Of a stretch of DNA of 64,000 nt, positions 33,951 to 44,151 are shown piece after piece (position 1 is the first letter of the stretch; each line of letters begins with the position of its first letter). The stretch comes from Ampullaceana balthica (lineage: Eukaryota > Mollusca > Gastropoda > Lymnaeidae), in contig CALYLW010001098.1 in the NCBI GenBank assembly GCA_944989445.1, positions 255,303 to 319,302 of the forward strand. Reading direction: 5' to 3'. The notes below the pieces were generated by a model that was given only the letters and a program-made list of their open reading frames with translations, was not told the DNA's origin and ran no database searches. A program made the position numbers and the translations under genes.

Positions 33951-36900
33951 TCAAATAGTAATGTTTGACTTGGTGGATGGGAGTTTGGAGATGTTTGTGT
34001 CATAATGTCATCAAATAGTAATGTTTGACTTGGTGGCTGGGAGTTTGGAGATGTTTGTGTCATAATGTCATCAAATAGTAATGTTTGACTTGGTGGATGG
34101 GAGTTTGGAGATGTTTGTGTCATAATGTCATCAAATAGTAATGTTTGACTTGGTGGATGGGAGTTTGGAGATGTTTGTGTCATAATGTCATCAAATAGTA
34201 ATGTTTGACTTGGTGGATGGGAGTTTGGAGATGTTTGTGTCATAATGTCATCAAATAGTAATGTTTGACTTGGTGGATGGGAGTTTGGAGATGTTTGTGT
34301 CATAATGTCATCAAATAGTAATGTTTGACTTGGTGGATGGGAGTTTGGAGATGTTTGTGTCATAATGTCATCAAATAGTAATGTTTGACTTGGTGGATGG
34401 GAGTTTGGAGATGTTTGTGTCATAATGTCATCAAATAGTAATGTTTGACTTGGTGGATGGGAGTTTGGAGATGTTTGTGTCATAATGTCATCAAATAGTA
34501 ATGTTTGACTTGGTGGATGGGAGTTTGGAGATGTTTGTGTCATAATGTCATCAAATAGTAATGTTTGACTTGGTGGCTGGGAGTTTGGAGATGTTTGTGT
34601 CATAATGTCATCAAATAGTAATGTTTGACTTGGTGGCTGGGAGTTTGGAGATGTTTGTGTCATAATGTCATCAAATAGTAATGTTTGACTTGGTGGCTGG
34701 GAGTTTGGAGATGTTTGTGTCATAATGTCATCAAATAGTAATGTTTGACTTGGTGGCTGGGAGTTTGGAGATGTTTGTGTCATAATGTCATCAAATAGTA
34801 ATGTTTGACTTGGTGGCTGGGAGTTTGGAGATGTTTGTGTCATAATGTCATCAAATAGTAATGTTTGACTTGGTGGCTGGGAGTTTGGAGATGTTTGTGT
34901 CATAATGTCATCAAATAGTAATGTTTGACTTGGTGGCTGGGAGTTTGGAGATGTTTGTGTCATAATGTCATCAAATAGTAATGTTTGACTTGGTGGCTGG
35001 GAGTTTGGAGATGTTTGTGTCATAATGTCATCAAATAGTAATGTTTGACTTGGTGGCTGGGAGTTTGGAGATGTTTGTGTCATAATGTCATCAAATAGTA
35101 ATGTTTGACTTGGTGGCTGGGAGTTTGGAGATGTTTGTGTCATAATGTCATCAAATAGTAATGTTTGACTTGGTGGCTGGGAGTTTGGAGATGTTTGTGT
35201 CATAATGTCATCAAATAGTAATGTTTGACTTGGTGGCTGGGAGTTTGGAGATGTTTGTGTCATAATGTCATCAAATAGTAATGTTTGACTTGGTGGCTGG
35301 GAGTTTGGAGATGTTTGTGTCATAATGTCATCAAATAGTAATGTTTGACTTGGTGGCTGGGAGTTTGGAGATGTTTGTGTCATAATGTCATCAAATAGTA
35401 ATGTTTGACTTGGTGGCTGGGAGTTTGGAGATGTTTGTGTCATAATGTCATCAAATAGTAATGTTTGACTTGGTGGCTGGGAGTTTGGAGATGTTTGTGT
35501 CATAATGTCATCAAATAGTAATGTTTGACTTGGTGGCTGGGAGTTTGGAGATGTTTGTGTCATAATGTCATCAAATAGTAATGTTTGACTTGGTGGCTGG
35601 GAGTTTGGAGATGTTTGTGTCATAATGTCATCAAATAGTAATGTTTGACTTGGTGGCTGGGAGTTTGGAGATGTTTGTGTCATAATGTCATCAAATAGTA
35701 ATGTTTGACTTGGTGGCTGGGAGTTTGGAGATGTTTGTGTCATAATGTCATCAAATAGTAATGTTTGACTTGGTGGCTGGGAGTTTGGAGATGTTTGTGT
35801 CATAATGTCATCAAATAGTAATGTTTGACTTGGTGGCTGGGAGTTTGGAGATGTTTGTGTCATAATGTCATCAAATAGTAATGTTTGACTTGGTGGCTGG
35901 GAGTTTGGAGATGTTTGTGTCATAATGTCATCAAATAGTAATGTTTGACTTGGTGGCTGGGAGTTTGGAGATGTTTGTGTCATAATGTCATCAAATAGTA
36001 ATGTTTGACTTGGTGGCTGGGAGTTTGGAGATGTTTGTGTCATAATGTCATCAAATAGTAATGTTTGACTTGGTGGCTGGGAGTTTGGAGATGTTTGTGT
36101 CATAATGTCATCAAATAGTAATGTTTGACTTGGTGGCTGGGAGTTTGGAGATGTTTGTGTCATAATGTCATCAAATAGTAATGTTTGACTTGGTGGCTGG
36201 GAGTTTGGAGATGTTTGTGTCATAATGTCATCAAATAGTAATGTTTGACTTGGTGGCTGGGAGTTTGGAGATGTTTGTGTCATAATGTCATCAAATAGTA
36301 ATGTTTGACTTGGTGGCTGGGAGTTTGGAGATGTTTGTGTCATAATGTCATCAAATAGTAATGTTTGACTTGGTGGCTGGGAGTTTGGAGATGTTTGTGT
36401 CATAATGTCATCAAATAGTAATGTTTGACTTGGTGGCTGGGAGTTTGGAGATGTTTGTGTCATAATGTCATCAAATAGTAATGTTTGACTTGGTGGCTGG
36501 GAGTTTGGAGATGTTTGTGTCATAATGTCATCAAATAGTAATGTTTGACTTGGTGGCTGGGAGTTTGGAGATGTTTGTGTCATAATGTCATCAAATAGTA
36601 ATGTTTGACTTGGTGGCTGGGAGTTTGGAGATGTTTGTGTCATAATGTCATCAAATAGTAATGTTTGACTTGGTGGCTGGGAGTTTGGAGATGTTTGTGT
36701 CATAATGTCATCAAATAGTAATGTTTGACTTGGTGGCTGGGAGTTTGGAGATGTTTGTGTCATAATGTCATCAAATAGTAATGTTTGACTTGGTGGCTGG
36801 GAGTTTGGAGATGTTTGTGTCATAATGTCATCAAATAGTAATGTTTGACTTGGTGGCTGGGAGTTTGGAGATGTTTGTGTCATAATGTCATCAAATAGTA

Positions 36901-38716
36901 ATGTTTGACTTGGTGGCTGGGAGTTTGGAGATGTTTGTGTCATAATGTCATCAAATAGTAATGTTTGACTTGGTGGCTGGGAGTTTGGAGATGTTTGTGT
37001 CATAATGTCATCAAATAGTAATGTTTGACTTGGTGGCTGGGAGTTTGGAGATGTTTGTGTCATAATGTCATCAAATAGTAATGTTTGACTTGGTGGCTGG
37101 GAGTTTGGAGATGTTTGTGTCATAATGTCATCAAATAGTAATGTTTGACTTGGTGGCTGGGAGTTTGGAGATGTTTGTGTCATAATGTCATCAAATAGTA
37201 ATGTTTGACTTGGTGGCTGGGAGTTTGGAGATGTTTGTGTCATAATGTCATCAAATAGTAATGTTTGACTTGGTGGCTGGGAGTTTGGAGATGTTTGTGT
37301 CATAATGTCATCAAATAGTAATGTTTGACTTGGTGGCTGGGAGTTTGGAGATGTTTGTGTCATAATGTCATCAAATAGTAATGTTTGACTTGGTGGCTGG
37401 GAGTTTGGAGATGTTTGTGTCATAATGTCATCAAATAGTAATGTTTGACTTGGTGGCTGGGAGTTTGGAGATGTTTGTGTCATAATGTCATCAAATAGTA
37501 ATGTTTGACTTGGTGGCTGGGAGTTTGGAGATGTTTGTGTCATAATGTCATCAAATAGTAATGTTTGACTTGGTGGCTGGGAGTTTGGAGATGTTTGTGT
37601 CATAATGTCATCAAATAGTAATGTTTGACTTGGTGGCTGGGAGTTTGGAGATGTTTGTGTCATAATGTCATCAAATAGTAATGTTTGACTTGGTGGCTGG
37701 GAGTTTGGAGATGTTTGTGTCATAATGTCATCAAATAGTAATGTTTGACTTGGTGGCTGGGAGTTTGGAGATGTTTGTGTCATAATGTCATCAAATAGTA
37801 ATGTTTGACTTGGTGGCTGGGAGTTTGGAGATGTTTGTGTCATAATGTCATCAAATAGTAATGTTTGACTTGGTGGCTGGGAGTTTGGAGATGTTTGTGT
37901 CATAATGTCATCAAATAGTAATGTTTGACTTGGTGGCTGGGAGTTTGGAGATGTTTGTGTCATAATGTCATCAAATAGTAATGTTTGACTTGGTGGCTGG
38001 GAGTTTGGAGATGTTTGTGTCATAATGTCATCAAATAGTAATGTTTGACTTGGTGGCTGGGAGTTTGGAGATGTTTGTGTCATAATGTCATCAAATAGTA
38101 ATGTTTGACTTGGTGGCTGGGAGTTTGGAGATGTTTGTGTCATAATGTCATCAAATAGTAATGTTTGACTTGGTGGCTGGGAGTTTGGAGATGTTTGTGT
38201 CATAATGTCATCAAATAGTAATGTTTGACTTGGTGGCTGGGAGTTTGGAGATGTTTGTGTCATAATGTCATCAAATAGTAATGTTTGACTTGGTGGCTGG
38301 GAGTTTGGAGATGTTTGTGTCATAATGTCATCAAATAGTAATGTTTGACTTGGTGGCTGGGAGTTTGGAGATGTTTGTGTCATAATGTCATCAAATAGTA
38401 ATGTTTGACTTGGTGGCTGGGAGTTTGGAGATGTTTGTGTCATAATGTCATCAAATAGTAATGTTTGACTTGGTGGCTGGGAGTTTGGAGATGTTTGTGT
38501 CATAATGTCATCAAATAGTAATGTTTGACTTGGTGGCTTGGAGTTTGGAGATGTTTGTGTCATAATGTCATCAAATAGTAATGTTTGACTTGGTGGATGG
38601 GAGTTTGGAGATGTTTGTGTCATAATGTCATCAAATAGTAATCTTTGACTTGGTGGCTGGGAGTTTGGACATGTTTGTGTCATAATGTCATCAACTTTTC
38701 TAAACACATTGGCAGC
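33944..38716 (-). CDS. Doubtful open frame across the 60-bp minisatellite
   Basis: Because 60 is divisible by 3, one minus-strand frame stays open through all units, giving a 20-residue repeat with the core MTQTSPNSQPPSQTLLFDDI, rich in S, P, Q and T. The frame ends at TAG just past the last unit (33944-33946). It has no ATG before the first repeat: an in-frame TAG lies at 38717-38719, and the AG of that TAG could serve as a splice acceptor after a T-rich stretch. The Q/H and single Q/K changes are missense, and there are no synonymous differences to judge selection. The other five frames of the unit all contain stops. One open frame in a 60-bp unit is not improbable by chance, so I treat coding as unproven. 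Confidence 0.2.
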   Translation of the reverse strand, partial: AANVFRKVDDIMTQTCPNSQPPSQRLLFDDIMTQTSPNSHPPSQTLLFDDIMTQTSPNSKPPSQTLLFDDIMTQTSPNSQPPSQTLLFDDIMTQTSPNSQPPSQTLLFDDIMTQTSPNSQPPSQTLLFDDIMTQTSPNSQPPSQTLLFDDIMTQTSPNSQPPSQTLLFDDIMTQTSPNSQPPSQTLLFDDIMTQTSPNSQPPSQTLLFDDIMTQTSPNSQPPSQTLLFDDIMTQTSPNSQPPSQTLLFDDIMTQTSPNSQPPSQTLLFDDIMTQTSPNSQPPSQTLLFDDIMTQTSPNSQPPSQTLLFDDIMTQTSPNSQPPSQTLLFDDIMTQTSPNSQPPSQTLLFDDIMTQTSPNSQPPSQTLLFDDIMTQTSPNSQPPSQTLLFDDIMTQTSPNSQPPSQTLLFDDIMTQTSPNSQPPSQTLLFDDIMTQTSPNSQPPSQTLLFDDIMTQTSPNSQPPSQTLLFDDIMTQTSPNSQPPSQTLLFDDIMTQTSPNSQPPSQTLLFDDIMTQTSPNSQPPSQTLLFDDIMTQTSPNSQPPSQTLLFDDIMTQTSPNSQPPSQTLLFDDIMTQTSPNSQPPSQTLLFDDIMTQTSPNSQPPSQTLLFDDIMTQTSPNSQPPSQTLLFDDIMTQTSPNSQPPSQTLLFDDIMTQTSPNSQPPSQTLLFDDIMTQTSPNSQPPSQTLLFDDIMTQTSPNSQPPSQTLLFDDIMTQTSPNSQPPSQTLLFDDIMTQTSPNSQPPSQTLLFDDIMTQTSPNSQPPSQTLLFDDIMTQTSPNSQPPSQTLLFDDIMTQTSPNSQPPSQTLLFDDIMTQTSPNSQPPSQTLLFDDIMTQTSPNSQPPSQTLLFDDIMTQTSPNSQPPSQTLLFDDIMTQTSPNSQPPSQTLLFDDIMTQTSPNSQPPSQTLLFDDIMTQTSPNSQPPSQTLLFDDIMTQTSPNSQPPSQTLLFDDIMTQTSPNSQPPSQTLLFDDIMTQTSPNSQPPSQTLLFDDIMTQTSPNSQPPSQTLLFDDIMTQTSPNSQPPSQTLLFDDIMTQTSPNSQPPSQTLLFDDIMTQTSPNSQPPSQTLLFDDIMTQTSPNSQPPSQTLLFDDIMTQTSPNSQPPSQTLLFDDIMTQTSPNSQPPSQTLLFDDIMTQTSPNSQPPSQTLLFDDIMTQTSPNSQPPSQTLLFDDIMTQTSPNSQPPSQTLLFDDIMTQTSPNSQPPSQTLLFDDIMTQTSPNSQPPSQTLLFDDIMTQTSPNSQPPSQTLLFDDIMTQTSPNSQPPSQTLLFDDIMTQTSPNSQPPSQTLLFDDIMTQTSPNSQPPSQTLLFDDIMTQTSPNSQPPSQTLLFDDIMTQTSPNSQPPSQTLLFDDIMTQTSPNSQPPSQTLLFDDIMTQTSPNSQPPSQTLLFDDIMTQTSPNSHPPSQTLLFDDIMTQTSPNSHPPSQTLLFDDIMTQTSPNSHPPSQTLLFDDIMTQTSPNSHPPSQTLLFDDIMTQTSPNSHPPSQTLLFDDIMTQTSPNSHPPSQTLLFDDIMTQTSPNSHPPSQTLLFDDIMTQTSPNSHPPSQTLLFDDIMTQTSPNSQPPSQTLLFDDIMTQTSPNSHPPSQTLLFDV
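33951..38690. repeat. 60-bp minisatellite, 79 units
   Basis: Exactly 79 head-to-tail units of 60 bp, in perfect register. On the plus strand a unit begins TCAAATAGTAATGTTTGACT and continues TGGTGGCTGGGAGTTTGGAG. The central 66 units (about 34551-38510) appear identical. Variants sit at the edges: units 1 and 3-10 and the second-last have ATGG instead of CTGG, one has CTTGG, and the last has two further changes. Edge divergence with a homogenised core is what unequal exchange or gene conversion produces. The stretch could also be shortened or lengthened by assembly. Confidence 0.97.
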
Positions 38717-38719
38717 CTA

Positions 38720-39404
38720 AACAAACATACACAACGGTACTAAAGAAAATCAATAATCCTTGTACACAGATAATCTACTCCGATAACATTGAACATATGA
38801 TAGTTCTTATGACCTACTTGTGGAAGAAAATCAGAAGCCCCGAGCCTAATGCTCTTCATAGGTTATCCTGAAAGACCCTCCCAGCTATCTGGCCTCTTCC
38901 TCAAAATGGACGTAACAGCTGGGAACCCCCCCCCCGAAGCGGTCCCTTATGAAGCGGCCACCTGGGTATCCAAGACAGAAAGTCGAAGATGCCTCCCACT
39001 AAGTTTACCTCAAAAGTAGGGGTGTGATTTCCCTACTACGACCCGCTATCACTTTGGCGCCACCCCGGCAAAGCACTCGAGTCTCAATGTTTAGAACTGC
39101 CGCTATGCGGGGAATCATCAGTGACCTACCTTGGGTGCAACCCCCACTGGAAGGTTTCCTCAGAGCTGACGTGCGCTGCGCTCTTCGCGGTTCCTTCTGC
39201 TAATCCGCACTGGCGCTCCTTGCCCTAAACCGGCACCACTCAATGGCGTTGCTAGTAAAATGAGGAGAGACAAAACGGTCACTTTGGATTTACCCGACCC
39301 TCAACGGGTACTTTGGTTTTCATCATCGACAGTGCACTTAAGGTGCTTTGTCTAAGATCCGTACAACGACTGTAATCATATATAACTAGATTAGATAATA
39401 ATAT
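38720..39404. other. Unassigned GC-richer stretch beside the minisatellite
   Basis: From about 38860 to 39345 the composition shifts to high GC, with GAAGCGGTCCCTTATGAAGC, CGACCCGCTATCACTTTGGC and CTGACGTGCGCTGCGCTCTT. It is found once in the window. No open frame longer than a few dozen codons, no tRNA or rRNA signature and no terminal repeats were recognised. It could be part of an unrecognised retrotransposon, a regulatory island or an untranslated exon. Confidence 0.35.
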
Positions 39405-39690
39405 TAGATATTTCTTATGAAATCACGCGGCTTTAAAGAAAACATCTGAAAATTAGTGTTAACAAAACCACGGCTTTGCTAATATCTGACAATAGTTGAA
39501 CCCACAAACACGACATTCAGTAACATCTTGTATTTGATATGGAGTTTATGGGACCTGTTTCTATGTTGAAACATCATTTAATTGACAAGTATAGAGATGA
39601 CGTTCAGTGAGAAACGTATTGGTTGTTTTTACAGATGAAAATGATATACAGAGACAATACTTGCACACTATCAAATATTAAATGCTAGTG
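39405..39690 (-). repeat. Inverted partner of 31445-31600
   Basis: The complement contains CGTGTTTGTGGGTTCAACTA, CAGATATTAGCAAAG, TTTTGTTAACAC and GATGTTTTCTTTAAAG, in the same order as at 31484-31570, and further on TGTCTCTGTATATCA. Compared with the other copy it has roughly 130 extra bases. Confidence 0.55.
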
Positions 39691-39929
39691 GCGAAAAAAA
39701 GTATTATACACTATGCCACACAAAATTCATTTAGAAAATATCATAAAGTGATTTAAAAAATGGATTTGATATATGCGTGATAATATATACAACTACAACT
39801 ATTTTAATATAATGAATGAGCTTTTTTGAAAGGTAAATTTTACAGCTGTGTCATCATTTCATGTAAAAACTTCAGTAGCAATCGTTTGATTAACATTTAC
39901 AAATATTATTTTCAATATAAAGTTAAAAC

Positions 39930-40383
39930 AACTCTTATCTTATCTTATCTTATCTGTTTACAGACGCTCCTTCTATACAGAAGATTATTGCGTCCTACGC
40001 TTATCTATGGTTTGTGTTTAGTCCTGCATTTTTACTAGAGATTTAAATGTTGATAAAGTGTTGGTTTTCCTGGATTCTTCAGGCAACCCATTCCACGCCC
40101 GAATTCCGGACGGGAAGAAGGAAAACTTGTATGTGTTTGTTCTTGCATACGGAATAAGAAAGGTGTTTTTATCCTTATGTCTATCTGAGGGTTGTATTAA
40201 GTTATCTTTGTGTTGAATTTCTAAATTAGAATTAATTGCTTTATGTATGATTACTACTTTGCTCTTGGTTCTTCTATCCTCTAGTGTTTCAAGGTTTAAT
40301 GATTTAACTAATGGTGTTACTCTTGTCAGTTTCGAATATTCTCCAGTAATGAATCTGGCAGCTCTTTTTTGAATTTGTTCTCA
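39930..40383 (-). mobile_element. 5'-truncated LINE (CR1/L2-like) 3' end
   Basis: On the minus strand the insertion consists of the last 120 codons of a LINE reverse transcriptase ORF, a stop, a 3' UTR of only some 60 bases, and a (GATAA)n tail at 39933-39955. It is inserted into the diverged duplicate, whose sequence resumes on both sides. The 3' UTR (GGACGC, CTTCTGTATAGAAGGAGCG, TCTGTA) can form a stem-loop and is nearly identical to the ends of the family 1 SINEs at 27601 and 56410. Confidence 0.8.
40018..40383 (-). pseudogene. LINE reverse transcriptase C-terminus
   Basis: The uninterrupted minus-strand frame begins at the truncation point with EQIQKRAARFITGEYSKLTR, then LVKSLNLETLEDRRTKSK, then LIPYARTNTYKFSFFPSGIR followed by AWNGLP, and ends at TAA (40018-40020). 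IQ.RA.RFITG, L..LE.RR and YSFFPR.IR.WN.LP are the conserved C-terminal signature of CR1/L2/Jockey-type LINE proteins. There is no start codon because the copy is 5'-truncated. The absence of stops or frameshifts over 120 codons indicates a fairly young insertion. Confidence 0.8.
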
Positions 40384-41000
40384 AAAGAAATTTTAAAAAT
40401 ACATTTTAACGAACAATTTTTATTTGCTAATAATTAGACTTTTACTGTGGGGAGTTAGTGCAAGAACAAACTTATAAAATGTTAAGTGCTTATATCTAAG
40501 TTCACATTTATATTTAAATTTTAAATAAGTACACACGATATGTACGAACAGTTTAAAACATTTAATTTATCCATGTACATGTGTTACTTATACAAAATAT
40601 GAAACTCTGAATAGCGTACTGTTTACATATTTTAAAAAAATCCATCATGTCCAATTATTGCTTTATAGTTTATAAGAAGATGTTTGTTAGATCAAGGGCA
40701 ATTTTTTAAGAGTCCAAAAAACTTTTACAGCAACTTCAAAAACAAAATAAATAAATAAGAACTACGTATCTTGTCATGTGGACAACAAAGTCAAAAATAA
40801 TTATGACATTTTGCATCTACATTCGAGTTATCAATCTTGCAAAACATCTGTAAAAAAAAATAAAACACAGAGACATAGTTTTTTTTAAAAGAGTATAAAA
40901 ATAAACACTATTTTTATTACCATGTGGGAAACAAAGCAATGATAATTATTTTACTATTTTCTACATTCAAGCTATTAATCTTAGGAAACATCTAAAAAGT

Positions 41001-41381
41001 AAAACTATCCTTTATGTATGCCACTCGACCAACGTTTCTCATATTATTGTAATTCATACATTAACTTAATCGGTATTAAACTATGTACATGTGTTGACAC
41101 TGATCTTTTTATGACTGAAATAAAACTCTTTTAAAATGAATGATATCTTATAATTGTTTGACAGAGCTAAGGAATAACTTCCTTTAAATTATATATTTTT
41201 ATCCTGAAGTTTATTCATGGAAGTGCACAACTGATTATTAGCTGTTTTATTTATTCGAATACACACCGCACTTTTAAAGCTTTTAATAGTTTTTTTATAA
41301 GGGAAATTTGATTAAAAGAAATATGTAGACTTTCATGAACTCATCTGCTGATTTGTTGTTGGTTTCAACAACGTTGTTTTC
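41001..41381. other. AT-rich stretch, nothing recognised
   Basis: No gene, RNA or element end recognised. Confidence 0.4.
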
Positions 41382-41590
41382 CAGTGATGGCGAACCTATG
41401 GCACGCGTGCCGAAGTTAGCACGCACAGCCTCTTCAGCGGAACGCGTCTACGATATTACTTCCGTAATCAAACCAGTTAAGCCAAACAACCATTGTAGAG
41501 GTTTCATGCGAGTGTTGGCTTCGCGCTTTTTAAATAAGTGGGTCTGGTTGAATTTAGGGCACGTGGCAGTAAAAAGGTTCGCCAACACTG
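41382..41590. mobile_element. hAT-type MITE, 209 bp
   Basis: Ends CAGTGATGGCGAACCTATGG and AAGGTTCGCCAACACTG. The subterminal GCACGCGTGCC palindrome follows the left end. These ends are of the widespread hAT (Charlie-like) kind. The flanking 8 bases do not match, so the target duplication has decayed or one end is displaced. The open frame across it is not considered a gene. Confidence 0.65.
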
Positions 41591-41749
41591 GTGTAGGCCA
41601 TTGATTGTATAATTCATCACAGTTTAGACTTTTTTAGTGAGATATGTTTACACATCAGTGGCCATCTCACAAACAAACTCGACATACACTTTTGTAGTTA
41701 AATATATTTTTCGATCATCTGTACTTTTCATGAATACTTTTACATGACA

Positions 41750-42331
41750 TCATTTACTTTTATCATTCTAAGTTTTAGAAACTCTCCTTCTGTAAATGGT
41801 ATGTCTCCAAGGCCGGTTTAATCACTAGGCGAATTTCTGGGGCAGCACTAAAATATAAGTAAAAAATTGAAATATTAAAAAATTGCCCCCTTTAGTAATA
41901 AATGGATTGAATAATGTTTTTAGTGGAGTTACGCCAACTTTTGTAAATGGAATTAAAATATAAATAAAATAATTACAATTTACATATACAAATTCCATGT
42001 TTAAAAGTTGGCGTCACTCCACTAAAAAATGATTCAATCCATTTATTACTAAAGGGGTCAAGTTTTATATCATTAATGTACAAAACTATGCAATTTAAAT
42101 CCGAATTAAATTCCATAGTTTTTTTACTTTAATATTTGCTGTTTTATTGCAATAAATCACATTTTACCCGCTAGATGAAACGAATTGCATAATATAAATG
42201 TGATCACTATGTTACTTACTTACGTTCGGGCAAATACCGCCATATCCAGTGACGTCATTACGAAATTAAAATCATTTACTTTTATCATTCTAAGTCTTAG
42301 AAACTCTCCTTCTGTAAATGGTTTGTCTCAG
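41750..42331. repeat. Snapback palindrome between 65-bp direct repeats
   Basis: Bases 41750-41815 and 42267-42331 are direct repeats (CATTTACTTTTATCATTCTAAG, TTAGAAACTCTCCTTCTGTAAATGGT) with very few differences. Between them, 41882-41960 and 41985-42058 are inverted copies (CCCCTTTAGTAATAAATGGATTGAAT.AT, TTAGTGGAGT.ACGCCAACTTTT) around a 24-base spacer. The arms would form a hairpin of roughly 70 bp. A GGCCGGTTTAATCACTAGGC motif at 41812 could be a transposon end. The structure fits a foldback MITE with a duplicated flank. Confidence 0.65.
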
Positions 42332-44151
42332 TTTAGAATATCCTTAAAATATTTAAAATATATATTACAGCAGCTTCATTGTTGTCAGTTTTCTTTTCTA
42401 AACCTTTACTGCTGTAAAATAATTAAGTGGCATGCCAACTAAATGAAATAGATAGTATTTTTTTCTTTCTTTTTTTATATCTCACAAAAGTTTATTTTGC
42501 ATCAAAGATACACTTTATCCATGTAAATTTAATAAAAATATGTAAATCATGATACAACACAACTTTTTCTAAATGCCATAGTATATGTACTCACAAACAA
42601 TTTAAAAAATACAAAGAGTAATATCAATGTAAGTGAAAAAACTTTTGTTTTATATTTATTTGTGCTTTAAAAAAATCCTAGCTCTTAAGAGTAATTTGAA
42701 TTTATATTTTATGTTTAAACTCCTGTTAAATTTTTAATTAACCTGATTTACGAGACATAAATAAAAACGTGTTAATTACATGTTGTATTGTATGATTCCT
42801 AAAATTATATGTAGACATATTAAGTTAAAAAAAAATAATTCGCATTATTTAAAACCATTCGGACACTATAAAATAAAAATATTTATTGTGTTATGCAAAT
42901 ACTTACTAGTATCTGTCAAATTGGAAATTAAATCACCTAACGATTTCAATGTCATAGAAATATTTTCTATTTCATCTAAGTGGCAGTTCACTTAATTTCT
43001 CTTTCATCTAAGTGGCAGTTTACTTGATTTTGTTCCAAATAGTTAGGGGTACATATTTAAATAACAGATATCTTTCTCCAAGACTCTGTGTAGTAAGAGA
43101 TATCAAGCTCTTTCAAAATTTTACCCGAGGACAATCTCACCTTTATAGTTACACCCATGGTTTACACTGGCCTAGGCCAATATATACCATCAGGCTTAAA
43201 TTTGTATAACCTCAGCCTAGCATAACCCATTTTTAGGCCAGAATACACCACAACTTCTGTTCACATCATTAGCTCACAATTATAAATTCAAATTGTACTG
43301 AATGTATATTTCTTTATTTAGTGCTCGCACTGTGATAAAAGGTAATGGAGAAACTGTATGACTTATTTTTTTTTGTTCTCACCCCTCTTAATTTTGCATA
43401 CAAAAATCAGTAAACATATAGCAAATTTAATAACACAATGCAACGATTTTTTTTTAAATTTATTTTTAAAAATGTTTATTTATAAAGTTTTTAATATTAA
43501 ATGACAGCAATTATAAATGCTACAAATATAAAACAATTAACTACAAACTGTCACGTTAAACACGATGACAACGTCAAAAAGACATTGCTGGCTTTAACTT
43601 AAAGAACATGATCTATTATTGACATCAGATTAAAACTTGCCGGATTAATGAACAAATCCATGACATCACCGACTTCTGTGCAGACCCGTTTATTCCAATG
43701 TAACATGTTTGTTGTTGCTGGAATTTATGGATCAGTAGCCCAGACTACAAGACATGAGACTGCATAATTGTCAATATTCTCATCCCATTATAGGTTCAAC
43801 TATTCCTGTACTTATTTTGTCCTGTCGTTGTTAACGTATTAAAAATTTTACTACTAGTTAAATAACTCTAAAAACTTGTATAAAGTCCGATATCTTACAA
43901 TCGTGTAGTTAACTAAAAACAAGTATTACAAAAACTGATATCTACTAATCTAGTTGAAAGTAGCTCAAATAAAAAAGTCTTTACAGACTAGCGCTGTTGC
44001 TATTTTCCTCTCCATCAAATTCTTTTATATTACATTTAAAATAGATAATTTAAGATTTCTTTATCAAGAGTAATATTTCCACTAAATCTTTAAATCCATG
44101 CTACATTTATAAATAATACCGCCCATACAAATTATATCATGGTATGTTTTA
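42332..44151. other. AT-rich stretch, nothing recognised
   Basis: The only repeat seen is TTTCATCTAAGTGGCAGTT.ACTT duplicated at 42971 and 43003. No gene, RNA or transposon end was supported. Confidence 0.4.

Larger units (their letters stand above)
39800..41000 (+). repeat. Diverged duplicate of 6120-8400
   Basis: Collinear with 6120-8400 on the same strand once hAT copy B is removed there and the LINE insertion (39930-40383) is removed here. See the partner entry for anchors. Homology fades after about 41000. Confidence 0.6.

Noticed and set aside
33951..38690. CRISPR-like array
   Set aside because: Units are contiguous with no unique spacers. It is a simple minisatellite in a eukaryotic context.
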